Below are positions 31,601 to 43,110 of a stretch of 64,000 nt of DNA, one piece after another (positions within the stretch are counted from its first letter, which is position 1; every line of letters begins with the position of its first letter). The DNA comes from Asterella californica (Eukaryota; Streptophyta; Marchantiopsida; Marchantiales; Aytoniaceae), in assembly GCA_036924285.1 (NCBI GenBank), contig JAYKYS010000015.1, positions 5,828,001-5,892,000 on the forward strand, given 5' to 3'. Both the position numbers and the translations under genes were made by a program. Below the pieces are notes generated by a model. That model saw only the letters and a program-made list of their open reading frames with translations. It had not been told where the DNA came from and made no database searches.

Positions 31601-33462
31601 ACCTCATGACTGTGATTGATTGTGAGACTAATCAAAAAAGAACCAGACTACTGCCAACAATCAAAACTCAAATACGATCTCTTGTATCCACCAAGGTCAA
31701 TCAAACAAATTTGTGCAAATAAGATTTCAAGACTCATGAAACTGTATTCACGTTTCATTTTCATCATCAATGTCCTCAGTAATCAAAATCCGTCTTCTCT
31801 CTCTCTCTTGAATTCTCTACCATGTTCCTCGAACTGCCACCGCATGTCGATTTACCTAGAAAACAAACCTCTTGCTAAGCTGCTCTCTAGCTAAGCTAGG
31901 GTCTTTACGTCCTTACACATATTTACTTATCAAGCAGCTCCTTAGCTAAGCTGACCTCTTGTCTAATAAAAATTTCTCAACCCTCGATGCAACCCAGATT
32001 AGGAGTGAAGCCACAATTTTAGAACCTAAGTCATAGCTACAAGACCACCTCATAGGGCCTACAACTCTCCCATAGCTGTATACGGTATCTCTCAACTCAT
32101 AATCTCGATTGCATGCGGAGGCTTGGACTAAGAGCCCATGTTTAAAAAAGATACCAGTCCCCCGTCCGTAGATGTGCAAGACGTAGCCACACATCCAACA
32201 TAGACTCCAATCCAGAAAGTCAACATGTTAAGATAAGAACCAAGAGCCATGAGATTTGATCCAAGGACCTCTTCTTCCTAGGTGAGCGCCCCTTCCACTA
32301 AGGTGGCTCTTGTTTTCGTTCAGTAAAGTGAATAATCTTGTACATAAGCTTACAGAACTCACTTTTATCTCATTTGCTAGCTTTTTGGGTGTTACTCTTA
32401 CTATACATCATCGTTTCTAGTAACGAAAGAACCAAAACTATACTACTCAAGAACACCTACTCAATGATATCATCAGATAATGAATTAGAGTCACTAGTAG
32501 AAAACCACAAAGTTTCCTCTTTTGTCACTTTTTAAAACTAGAAATGACACAAACATCTACATATAACTTTATTCCGCGTAAGTGAAAACATGTGCGAGCT
32601 CTAATCAAGAAGAGCTTCCATCTGGTACCTTCGTGACTTCTTAGTAGTTCTTTCGAATATAAGCTAAGGGGCAACTTATCTAGCTTGGCCCTAGCTTAGC
32701 ACCTGTCCAGCTTAACAAGCTCCAAGGTAGCTTCCTTTATAATTACATACACAGTGGAAGCAAACTTCTTTTGATATCATCTTTCACTGTGTAGACTATC
32801 ATGCAACACGACAACGCGCACTGCATTGCATGTGTTTATGTGAAGTCATACATACTTCTCAAAGTGCTACCCAAACTTAAGATAACATATCCACATCATA
32901 AACAAAATCACTTGAGTAATTCCACATCATCTTTTTTTCTCTTCCACTTCAACGTTTAAGTTTGGGTTATATTTATCTAGTCTTATGCCTTCATAAGTTA
33001 TGACTAACTCATGCCATATCACAGTAAACATACGAACAGATTGTCATGTCAGCTGATTCTATGATTGAAGGAAATCTTGTCGTTGTATAATATAACTCGT
33101 CGTATTATATGACATGAGGATGCCATGTCATCATGGATAATTTTGCATCTGTATGCCACATCATGTGCTCTCAGTTTTCCTTACTAACGTATTAAGTCAT
33201 AATAATCCATGTCATTTTTTATAATATTTTAATTTAGTTTATAATTATATATTTTTATGGATCAAGTAGATAATACTAACGAGCAAATCACATGTTATAT
33301 AATATGTCATAAAATAACTCTCCAATTACAATGACTCCAGCTAGTTACATTGGTGTTCACGAGTGACATAAATAACGTAATATAACTTAAATATATGCTT
33401 CAGTCATGCAGTCATATATTATGGAGTCTCATAAACTCCAGTTTTTTCTAGTGGAACTCAAC
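31601..33462. other. No gene recognised; probably old repeat
   Basis: Contains variants of TTAGCTAAGCTG (31870-31960 and 32660-32720) and long AT-rich stretches near 33200. Short frames only. The start may include the leader of the decayed gag element. Confidence 0.4.
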
Positions 33463-33792
33463 TTAGAACTTCACTTTGTCGTTGACAACCAACCTCTTTG
33501 TGTACACATAGCCTAAGTTCTTCTTTTTCTCTTGAGAAACCACATTGCACTTGTTGACATCAGATTTGTTGTGCTTCTCCACCTCTCTTTTTGTCTCTTG
33601 ACCCACATTCTTTCTAAGTTCTTCTCGGCTTATATCTCTGACTTGGTAGTTTGGTAGCAAACCAACATGCCTTTGAGGTACATATGCTTGTTGCATCCCT
33701 ATCTTGACACGATAGACTCTGGAAGGAGACTTCAGTTCTTGTAGAAGTTTTGTATCTTCTCCAAGATTTGTCTCTTCATTGTCATCTAGCTA
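33463..33792 (-). CDS. Unrecognised open frame, about 108 residues, possibly an exon or fragment
   Basis: Open from a TAG near 33793 to the stop at 33463. The protein is polar and Lys/Glu-rich (LDDNEETNLGEDTKLLQEL at the start, KREVEKHNKSDVNKCN in the middle) with no membrane segment or known motif. The first ATG inside the frame is at 33696. The composition is more protein-like than its surroundings, but neither splice sites nor a partner exon could be fixed. It may be part of a transposon. Confidence 0.2.
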
Positions 33793-35604
33793 TCAATTTC
33801 ATGTTCCTCTTACAAACCATGTGCACTTTGACTTTCAGATCATTGATTTGCTTCTTGTTGATCAACAATCCAGATTTCTGATTGCTGTGAAGTATAAGTA
33901 GGTTCTCATCTTACATAGGAGTATGTAGTGGCGTCGCTATGAGCTCTCGAGTTGATGTTGGAGTCGAAATAGAGATTGTGTGGTTGTATGCACTCTCCAG
34001 TAGGTAGCCCACCACCTCCTCCCTGTAGAATGAATTGTGGCAACCAGCGTTGTCCTTCTCTTCAAGATTACATGCACGGTAATCGTCTTCATGATGGAGA
34101 CAAGCTGATCCAAGCTTTGTTGTCCCCTGGTGCCGCCATGAAGCCTGTGTCCAAATTTGAAGCCGCTGATGTAGTCACTAGTTGGTTGTCTTCCACTAGC
34201 ATCATCGGTGGTACCTTTCTGAATGCCATTTCCAAGCTTTGATTATGAGAATGGAGATCAAGGAGGTGTACAAGCAGGTGAAAATCTAAAGATGTCAAAA
34301 CAAAAAGACTTCTGATTTTCTACAAGTGATAGGTTTTCAATGATTTTTGACATGTTTCCGGCAACGATTTGAATTTTCCTACAGCTTTTCCACATCGACT
34401 TATTTTAAAGAAATTTTAGATTTTTTCTGAAATAATTTCAACAGAATTTTTTCTGGAAAGATGTCTTAATTCATAAAACGTTATCAGTATTATGCTCGAA
34501 ATGTGTCTTAAAGTTTCTTAAAGGTGGCTTAAATTTATAACACACTTTCAAATTATGTCAAAAAAGAGTCATAAATTTGTAGAGAAGTGTTGAAAATATA
34601 TGAGAATGCTTTTAAACAATATCAGACATATTTATCATATTTCAATGTCAAAAATACAGAATTTTAACAATATGTCAGAAATATATGAGAAAGTTATGAA
34701 AATAAAATTCTGACAGGTTTAAGACATCATTAAGATGAATATGAATTTTGACAATTTCTGACAAAATATATTAAATTTGTCCAAAAAATACGATGCCAGA
34801 AGATTATTAAAAAAGCCGTTGGAAATTTTAAGACATATGTTTACGACATCTTTCAGAAAATGATTCGTTTCTGAAAAATTTCTCTTTTTAATCAATGCTG
34901 GAATTGTATCAAAATTGTTGTGAAAATGATGTCAAAAATATATTTTGTAAGAAATATGTGAGAAACCTCAATGTCGGAAAAGGATGAATATGTAGTTGTG
35001 AAATTTGATAAACCATTGTTTACGGTCGGAGAATTGTTATACAAATATTTATTTTTCTTCAATTTAACATTTTTGATTTTAAATTAACCCTTTATCCTTA
35101 TACATATATTTTTATCCATTTTTCAAAACTATTTTTATATATTAAAGTTTAATTTCAAAGCTAATAAATATCCATGTTCGATAAACTTCTGGGGAACTTT
35201 TGCTCTTTTAATGATATCAAAAAATTATAAGTGTTACTAATTTAAGATACAAGTATGCTTGCTCACCTCATTTAATCATGTAATGTACAGGGTTAGGTAA
35301 TAAATTAAACCCGTATTCTTAACTTTGGAAGAGGTGTAATATGCATAATGCTCTCACTTGCACATTTTATTTATTTAGATGGAGAGGTAACCTTTAATTT
35401 CTGACAATAATTCTTGTCGCATCTAACTCTGAGCCGACTCGCAAGAGGAAAGACAAGAAAAACACCTAACCTCAGAAGAAACGAGGAATTCAGGATGAAC
35501 CATGCCATTCGTTTAAATTTGGATAATTCAAATTCAAATGGATGACCCGATCCAGTCTGTGTATGCTGACGATTCATTCCTAAAATGAAGTAACTGCAAC
35601 CTAG
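33793..35604. other. AT-rich region, no gene recognised
   Basis: A plus-strand frame at 33976-34242 starts with a Pro run but shows no family. From 34300 to 35060 the sequence repeats variants of TGTCAGAAATATATGAGAAA and TTTCTGACA, like a decayed satellite or transposon interior. 35060-35280 is almost pure A/T. Confidence 0.4.
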
Positions 35605-36180
35605 TGGGTTCGGGAGCGCCTGAAAACTCTTCGAATTCTGTGAGGAGCGGAGCAGCATACCTCCAGCGGGTGTTCTTTGACACAACGAGACTGGTGGTAT
35701 AAACTGCGGACATTGACAAGCTTCAGAAAGAAGAAGGGAGCGAGCGAGCGAGGAAAGGTTGATCATGAAGCTAGCGAGCTATAGCTCTAGCTGCTGGCCG
35801 TCTTTACTGACATGTACTAATAAATTGAATACATCGTAAGAATCAAATAAGGATCTTGACTTCTTGATGTGATAGATATTTGCTGCGTCAAGACCACACA
35901 CTAGCTTCTGTACAAGCATGCACCGTAACTGTCTTCTACAGCCATGCCCGCCAGCTTCTGCTCTCGTCCCTTAAATTTCTAAGACAAAAAACTAATGAAT
36001 ATAAGTTGTGAGTGTTTACAGGTCGATGGGAGCTCGAACATGCATGCTCCCGTCTCGAACTTAATTGCTCGGATATCGATCGATGGAACGATCACATTCT
36101 AGTCTAACTGTTTATTCTTCTTCAATCATCATGTCTGTATTCCTGATGAAGTTGCAACGGAGTTTCGACTGAATGTGATC

Positions 36181-36390
36181 TCAAAGGTAGCGAGCTGCCG
36201 CAGCAAATCCAGTGAAGGCCACGATTAAGCTGGTCATAGCAGTCATCGGATATATCCCCGTTGCTGCTGACTGTCCCGAAGGAGATGGGGCCGGGGCCTC
36301 GACTTGTGCCATAGCGACTCCAACAACGCTGGAGATGGCCACAGCTGCGACCAGAGCCTTGGCGAGAGCTGATCTCATGGTCGAAACCAT
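36181..36390 (-). CDS. Arabinogalactan peptide (AG peptide), copy 1
   Basis: A 69-residue precursor. Residues 1-28 form a signal peptide ending SVVGVAMA. The short mature part QVEAPAPSPSGQSAATG carries the Ala-Pro/Ser-Pro repeats that direct proline hydroxylation and arabinogalactan attachment. The hydrophobic C-terminus (MTSLIVAFTGFAAAARYL) fits a GPI-anchor signal, placing the peptide on the outer plasma membrane face. The size and layout match AG peptides such as AGP16/AGP20 of flowering plants. It differs from copy 2 by one residue (Met versus Val in TAMTS). A TATA box stands about 235 bases upstream. It lies divergent to copy 2, 9.2 kb away. Confidence 0.88.
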   Translation of the reverse strand: MVSTMRSALAKALVAAVAISSVVGVAMAQVEAPAPSPSGQSAATGIYPMTAMTSLIVAFTGFAAAARYL

Positions 36391-36621
36391 TGTAAAGAAT
36401 GTAGTGCTTAAGAAAAGTTCAACGAAAGTGGTTGTCCAGGAGCGAATTTTAAGTGACAGAAGGAAAGACGTCGAAAACTGGAAGGAGACTTAATTCCTGG
36501 ATCGAGTAGAATTGATCTGTTGGCTGGTATGAAGTCGACGTGCACAGCAGACCAACTCCGACTCGAAAGAGGATGAAGAAGAAGGAAAGACGATGATGAT
36601 TACCATAGCAGTTCCGGACTC

Positions 36622-36629
36622 TATTTATA
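36622..36629 (-). promoter_or_regulatory. TATA box of AG peptide copy 1
   Basis: Minus-strand TATAAATA within CCTTATAAATAGAGTCCGG. The same 19 bases occur at the same distance upstream of copy 2, predicting a 5' UTR of roughly 200 bases. Confidence 0.75.
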
Positions 36630-37564
36630 AGGTTGAATTCTGTGTCCCTACACAGATCACCGGATCCATCCATCAAGCATTCACTGCTGGCTGACTCAGG
36701 CAGGATACGGAATTGTTGCGGAAGCGAAAACGATCGTGTTTCTGGGGCTCAAGTTAACATGTACAGGTACTGAATCTGTCACTGTTTTTTGCCCTGGAAG
36801 AATTCATCATGCCGGAGATCCCCTTGGAACACGTATTCTCGGAGGATCTGGCCTGGATGTTCTTTGTTCGGGAGGACAAGCATCTCTCCGATCATTTCAG
36901 GATACTATGAAATATGTGAACAGAATTATGGTCGAGTATTTAGGCGCCGGACTGATTGCTTGAGGTGCATGTTGGTCTGTCTCTTTGTGTGGTCGGCGTG
37001 GGAGGAAATGCAGCGACATGAACCATGTAGTTTAAATCTCTTTGTTTATGATAACGTTTCCCTTACAGTCATTCACTCGTTTTTCGTTTCCCTTCACTTC
37101 AGGATTAACGAGGTGCTGCGGGTGCAGAGGCTGTGCGTGCCAAATCTTTGCATGTGCTTGAACGATTGATCGGGTTTTATAAAAGGAGGGAAAGTGGAAA
37201 GGAGTATCGTAGCTGAATGCAGTGAGTAGAATGAGTAGTACGTGTAGTCGAATATTTCACGTTAGTGTGGTGTTCACGCGTCACGTTGCTTCCACTTCAG
37301 GAAAATACCGTGAGTTTAGGGTTTTAGCTCAATGATCCCATCCTTCGAGAGAGGAGGAAATGATGTAGTGTTAATTAAGTGTTTACTTCGTATATGGAAT
37401 GTAAAATTAATTATGTAACTGAAGAAAAAAATACTTCGAAGTTTATTAAAGGAAGGGACACCGAGTTGAAAACCTCTCCCTATATATAGTTACGTACTTG
37501 TCTCCTTCCCTTTTGTCCTGAAAATCGTCAGTAATCTATGCAAATGCATAACAAAATATTGCTT

Positions 37565-38780
37565 CATGTTTTTGCTGGATCTTGAATCGGCGTGAAACAC
37601 ATGGAGATAGAAAATCTGAATGCACAAGCTTACACAGTTCAGACTTTCAGGTCTTGATATTTTTTCAAAGATAGAGTTTACCTGAGAGTACATGATAGTT
37701 CCTAACAGTATTTTTCTCTTAGTCTTTGCACGGAAATCGACCCGGAAAGGCAGGAAAGATGTCACATAGTAATGTAGTGTTTGCACTACCCGTAGTCAGG
37801 TTTCTTTCCACCTGCCCTTCTTCAGTATAAAAGGTCAGTTCGGTTTCTGTAGGTTGGTTGAGGTTACATCCACCCGTGCCTTCATGACAAAGTAGAACTT
37901 ACCGTCCCCCATCTCAGATAGAGATCACACCTGCACGCTTCATGTTTTTGCTGGATCCTGAATCTGCGTGAAACACATGGGAAATCTGAACCCACAAGTA
38001 ATCTTCTCACTTGCAGGTTTTATCGCTGCAGGATTCTTTTTCTCCGTTGCAGAGCAAGGCATTTTTCTCATACTTTGTGTTATAAATCTGGGGCTTCCAA
38101 CTGGCCAAGAAGAACTGCAGTTTTTCCAGGGAAAAGTGACGGAGGAAAATAGCTCGGAGGTAAAATGACATGCTTCCGCATGAAAGGTCCACTTGACCAG
38201 ACTTTCTGCTGGAAAATGTGCGAAATGCAAAAGCACAGACTTCATCTACGTGGATGGCTGGACACGTGCGAGAAGTCCCAGCAACTTGGAAGGGTACTCC
38301 CAGCAAAAAATCTCGAAACCTTGAAACCTGCATCGGAATATGTGTCTTCATGAGAAAACTACGCAGAGGGGAGTGGCAGGTTTTTTGTCTGAAACAAAAA
38401 TGGCTCGAAGATGCTTTCTGCACTGGAAAAACTTGCAAGTGAGAAGAGGCCCTTACAAGTTCGGTATGATATGTTTTCAAAGATAGAATTTGTTGTTGAG
38501 GTTACCTGAGAGTACCTGATAGTTCTAATAGTATTTTTCTCTTTCTCTTTGGGAGCAATCCACCCGAAAAGGCGAGAAAGATGTCCCATACGAATATAGT
38601 GTGTTCGTTACTCGTAATCAGGTTTCTTTCCACTTGTCCTTGTTCTGTATAAAAGGAATCAAGGTTCGGTTTCCGTTTCTGGAGGTTGCTTGAGGTTACA
38701 TCCTCCTGTAACTTCATGACAAAGGGTAACTTGCCGTCCCCCATTTCAGATAGCGGTCACACTCTGCACGCAGATCTCTA
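37565..38780. repeat. Tandem duplication within the left arm
   Basis: A unit beginning CATGTTTTTGCTGGATC (37565) recurs at 37942, and its end (CTTCATGACAAAG...CCGTCCCCCAT) occurs at 37880-37920 and again at 38715-38750. The second unit is lengthened by the insertion at 38002-38447. The right arm has one unit only. Confidence 0.75.
38002..38447. mobile_element. Candidate non-autonomous DNA transposon with 20-bp inverted ends
   Basis: Left end TCTTCTCACTTGCAGGTTTT and right end AAACTTGCAAGTGAGAAGA are inverted copies with one or two mismatches. The segment interrupts one unit of the tandem duplication, and the other unit and the right arm lack it. No clear target duplication is seen, so the superfamily is open. 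Confidence 0.5.
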
Positions 38781-38984
38781 CAGTAAAGAAGACGAAGAAG
38801 AAGTGAACTTACTGAACTTAGTGTGACAGTGTCTCTCTTTCTCGTGAACTTAGTGTGAAATTCTCTGATCTAGAAAATGAATGGAACCAGTTAGGATCTA
38901 ATGATCATGAGCTGGAGGTATGAGGATTGCAGCTTAGAACCTAGCGAGAAGTTCTATACTGTTGCCTTTGCAAGGAACAGCTTG

Positions 38985-39178
38985 GTCACAGGCATCGAGC
39001 TGCAACGAAGCACGTGACGGCCACGAGGTCACACCATGGTTGCTGGCAACAAGCCGACTGCTGCTGACACTCCCGAAGGATCTGGTGCTGGGGCGTCTTG
39101 TGCCATAGCGAATCCAAGGACGCTGGTGACGACCACAGCTCCGGCCAAAACCTTGGTTCAAAGTTGATCGCATGGTTG
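38985..39178 (-). pseudogene. Degenerate third AG peptide copy
   Basis: Complementary to the AG peptide coding sequence with many changes. CTGCTGCTGACACTCCCGAA matches CTGCTGCTGACTGTCCCGAA of copy 1, followed by TCTTGTGCCATAGCGAATCC against CTTGTGCCATAGCGACTCC. The frame is not maintained. Sequence at 39575-39765 resembles the upstream region of copy 1 (GATCGAGTAGAGTTGATCCG), so promoter and gene of this copy are split by the MITE at 39238. Confidence 0.65.
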
Positions 39179-39237
39179 AACCCAGCTAATGTATCTGCTT
39201 GCCTAGCCTGCGTGTAGTAGTAGTACTTGTTGTATTA

Positions 39238-39561
39238 CAGTGAAACCTTTTTATAATCACCCTCGTTATAGTCACAATCGTGTTATAATCAGGGTTTTTG
39301 TTTTATATTGTTATAAAATTCGAGAAGAAAAGAAAATGTTACGGTGTCTGAAGAGTTCAGTCGAGTTTTGATGAAACCCTATTCTTTATAACATTTTCGA
39401 GGACACTGAGATATATAATCACCTTCCAGAGATGTCTTCAGGAAAATATGACTATATGTTTATAGTCACTCTCTTGAGTTCTATGTTTGTAATCGTGATT
39501 ATCTATATATTACCACACAAACACAAAGCACCAAGTGTGTGATTATAACGGAGTTTCACTG
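39238..39561. mobile_element. Tc1/mariner (pogo-type) MITE, 324 bp
   Basis: Starts CAGTGAAACCTTTTTATAAT and ends ATTATAACGGAGTTTCACTG, an imperfect terminal inverted repeat of about 25 bp flanked by TA on both sides. CAGT ends with TATAA in the repeat are typical of pogo-like elements. No transposase is encoded. Confidence 0.8.
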
Positions 39562-40139
39562 TAGTAGTAAAGCTGGAAAGTGAGCAGCTGTCAGAAACCT
39601 GTAAAAGGACGGAGAGTGTGAGTTCCTCGATCGAGTAGAGTTGATCCGCCGACTGATGGAAGAGAGGACAATTGCAGAGCAACTCTGAAGACGAAAACAA
39701 GAAGGTAAAGCGAACGTCCTGCGGCCTGCCACAGAATGTCCACGTAATCAGTTGTTGCTCTCGGTAATACTTCCATCCAAACACATATGATATAAACGGA
39801 ATCAACATTAGGATGTACTTAAGTTCAGTCGACTTCCCATTTTAAACGAATAAAATAAAATATAAATATATACCAAACTAAAAGTAAATGGACTTCGCAC
39901 ACTTATTGATCATTTTATTAAGTGGTATAATGCCCCGGCGGAATTCCGGAAATTCAGTTGTTCCAGGGGTTTATCAGCCAGATGTATATCGAAGCAGATC
40001 GTTGTGTCCAGATTCTCCGGGCCTTGCTAGCTAAGCGAAATAAGTGCCGGAAACCTCCATACATACTACATAGTAGGTCTCCGTCCTGTATAACTTTTAC
40101 CGTTTATACCGTAGTGCTTACCATTATTATTATTTTCCA

Positions 40140-41340
40140 ATAAACAATTTCTGTCTTTTCTTTTCAGTTTTTCTCACTTCTTTTGGCAAAGACGCAACGT
40201 TCACAAGGCTCAAAGCAATGTAGAATGATCGCGCAGACGACCCGCAAGCGTACCCTAGAAAGACCCAGGCCGACCGGCTAAACTTGTGAACCATCGAGCC
40301 GAGAGGAGGAACTCCACAGACAAGACAGAAACAAAGATGGGAGCCTAACAGGCTAGCCCGAAAAGCTACCTGGCTAGCAATGTAAAGACCCCAGAGCTAA
40401 AAAGGTCGATTGCTGGGCAACAAGTAAAGCCCTCACCACACTAAGAAGGTGAACTAGAAGCCCGAGAGGTAGAACTGAAACGTGTCATAGCATGTATCCA
40501 ATCATGAACACCCATAACAGACAGAGAGTAAACACTGGTTCAGGGTATTTTTGGTAAATTTATAAGCAATGACTAAAATAGTCAAGTGCAACCAAAATAT
40601 GCATGCAAAATGCACTTCTGGTCGAGAAAAATTGTAGACTAGTCTGAAAATCTAATAGTGCAATTGGAACAAACAGTGCAATAAAGATTTATCGAAATTT
40701 AGGACTTATTAACCCATGTTAGATTATGGTTATTAAAAAATTGTTTATGTCTATAAATACTAAATATATACTAAATATATATAAACATATATAAATATAT
40801 ATGTTTTAAAGTTACATGTCGGAACTTGCAAAAAGAACCAACAAGGCATGTAAATCGAAACGCACTCCAAGAACCATAAAACCAACCTTTTTGTCCTGCA
40901 AAATTTAAATTTTATTTAAAGTTTAATTTATCATCATCTAATTTTTTCCGTGAAAAGAGTTAGATGATAAATTAAAACGTTGGCTTATTTCTCTCTAATC
41001 CGAAGTTGAAAGAGATGAAATATACACCCGTGCTCGACAGTCAGACTGGAATGTAAAAGTGATACTGGCAGCGATGGCCCCAACACGATCACCAAACCTG
41101 CGAAAGCAAGAGGAGAGATGCTTGTTGGAGAATACGTGGAGCGAAAATAAAAAATAAAAAAGATAATATAGAACAGGGACCCAGTGTGGATAGCTGCAAC
41201 AGAGTCTGGGAGGTGTGGGAGAAAACAAGTAAGCTCATCCCACAGTTGCCGACCAGAGGCACAAGGAGCTAACACATGAATGACGTTTTTAAGAGGAGAA
41301 GCACAAGCCACAATCTGCGGGACATGGAGGACGGCTTCCG
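40140..41340 (-). pseudogene. Fossil 3' end of a LINE-type retrotransposon
   Basis: On the minus strand 41340-41220 reads VACASPLKNVIHVLAPCASG then RQLWDEL, similar in spacing to the zinc-binding tail after plant LINE reverse transcriptases (Cys...His...Cys...W). Downstream, 40460-40180 has the look of a LINE 3' UTR, and the fragment ends with (AAT)4 on that strand near 40135. The reading frame is broken and the RT core is missing. The evidence is pattern only. Confidence 0.3.
40921..40978. repeat. Near-perfect inverted repeat (hairpin), about 20-bp arms
   Basis: GTTTAATTTATCATCATC and GATGATAAATTAAAAC are inverted copies around a short spacer, possibly a small MITE remnant inside the LINE fossil. 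Confidence 0.6.
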
Positions 41341-42599
41341 CTCGTGTCTCTTGAAATACAGTGGGACACTAAAACTATAAGTTTGTTTAAATTTATTTTG
41401 TATTATCATAATAATTAGTATATAGAGAACTATAAATTCTGTTCTACATATTAGATGATAAATATTAAATAGGACATGATATCCACAGTAATAAATATAT
41501 ATTTTTGTAAATTATAAATTTATACAACTGCATCAACCTGTGTAACTACATCAAATGATCAACATGTGTTTAAGCTGTTGTGTTTGTTGTAGAGTTGATA
41601 ATTGGATGAATTATTACCATAAAGAAGAAGCTGACTGAAAAATCAAGTTCACCTGGACCAATGTTGGATGTTAATTTTATCTTGTGCAACAATACTCATG
41701 GATCTTTAGATTTTTGAGTTTGGATAGATCCTCATTCAGATATATTTGGATTCTGAATTATTCTATACAATACAACTTCTTTTTGATGTATTTCAATATG
41801 TGTATATCATTGTTTTATTTCGCATATACGTTGTATATTTTGACTTGCATTTTTTCTTATTTGAACGTCTCGACACTGTTCAAGTACAATCTCGAGAAGC
41901 ATAGACCAGCTTGATTCATGGAAAGAGAGTTTTAGTGCATCCCTGCAGAATTTGACATCTGCAATCACTGCATCCATCCAACTCGGTCAAATGTTAATGA
42001 GTGATATTCTCAACTTTTACATGGTCCTTTTGCTCGAAGAATATAGTCCGTCATCGACTTTACTAGGATACTATTTCATTAACACATTATGAGAAGTTGC
42101 ACGAAATTTGAATATGCAAGTCTTAAGAAACAAGTCGATTCAGTAGAATAGAATGGATGACGAGACGTCTTCGACCAATGATCGAGTTGTGGATAAATGT
42201 GAAGTATATAATGATCTCGATACATTTATCACTTACGGATCTGCATTGAAGTCTAGCATTGGTACGAATGATGCAATCAACAAAAACTATCATCATCTAC
42301 CATATGGGTAGCTCGAATCACTCGTGGATCGATATCTGCAAGAATATCAAGAAGTGGTTGGAGATCACCATGCCACTTGAGCTATGGATTGATAACACCT
42401 TCGTCAAACGAAGCATCATGATATAACATACTAAGCTGAAATATATATTTCTGCAGCTGATTAACATTTTATATCCAAGTACGTATTCTGTTATTGAAAA
42501 TATCATAATGATGAACTTTTGTTTACGACGCAAATGTCTCAACAAGCAAACATGTACGTTGAGATCTTCATGTGCTGATCGTGATTCGTCAAACGATGA

Positions 42600-43110
42600 A
42601 AGAGCAGGCTCAATTAAACCAAACTTTTAGACAATGATGACTTAGACACTTGGTGTGATGCGAGATATGTTTTATGATTAAAATGTGCTGTAGCTTAACT
42701 TCATCGTGAGAATACTTCATCAGTACATATTTTTTATGCTTGATGAAATGATGCTCAATAATTATTTTGACTAGCATCATTTCGTCATTCCAATTGTTAC
42801 CTATGCGTGGACATTGCACACATTATCTGAAATTACAATAGTTGACCTCATGTTTTGCCCCACGATATTGTATAGAATAACAACATTCTGATATTTACAC
42901 AAGTGAATAACATCTTGTTGTTGTTACTTGTATAAACTAGAGACGAAGGTCATTTCAATGGTCTTCTATGGGCGCTATATGTATATCATCAGTCAGTTTA
43001 CTCACTTGTGCATCATGGCTTTCAGCAATGACTGAAATAAACACTAGTACTGCATCAACTATTGAACACTTAAATCACTTTGGTGAGCGAGCGAACCAGA
43101 AGAACAAATC
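42600..43110 (-). pseudogene. Fossil Ty1/copia RNase H region
   Basis: With stops and shifts the minus strand reads VFISVIAESHDAQVSK (compare the copia STxEAEYxA motif), then IVISDNVCNVHA (SDN motif), then VKIIIEHHFIKHKKYV (compare KHIDIxHHFIRE). These three RNase H landmarks occur in the right order and spacing. Integrase, RT and LTRs were not recognised. Confidence 0.4.

Larger units (their letters stand above)
35605..38990. repeat. Left arm of a large inverted duplication
   Basis: Reverse-complement similarity to 43850-46385. Matched landmarks are GCTATAGCTCTAGCTGCTGG (35777 and its complement near 46220), the arabinogalactan peptide genes, their promoters, the block near 36740-37150 with its partner 44860-45280, and the block 37560-37930 with its partner 44060-44470. 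The left arm is longer because it contains a tandem duplication and an inserted TIR element. The arms flank a 4.9-kb unrelated spacer. Confidence 0.85.

Noticed and set aside
33078..33116. Possible inverted repeat GTATAATATA...TATTATAT
   Set aside because: Pairing is imperfect and expected by chance in such AT-rich sequence.
36212..36493. 93-residue plus-strand frame over AG peptide copy 1
   Set aside because: Antisense of the AG peptide gene. The right-arm copy has the same antisense shadow, and the sense frame has signal peptide, Pro core and GPI signal.
37940..38480. Overlapping 101- and 157-residue minus-strand frames
   Set aside because: They span the boundary of the inserted TIR element and the tandem duplication, so they cannot be a single old gene.
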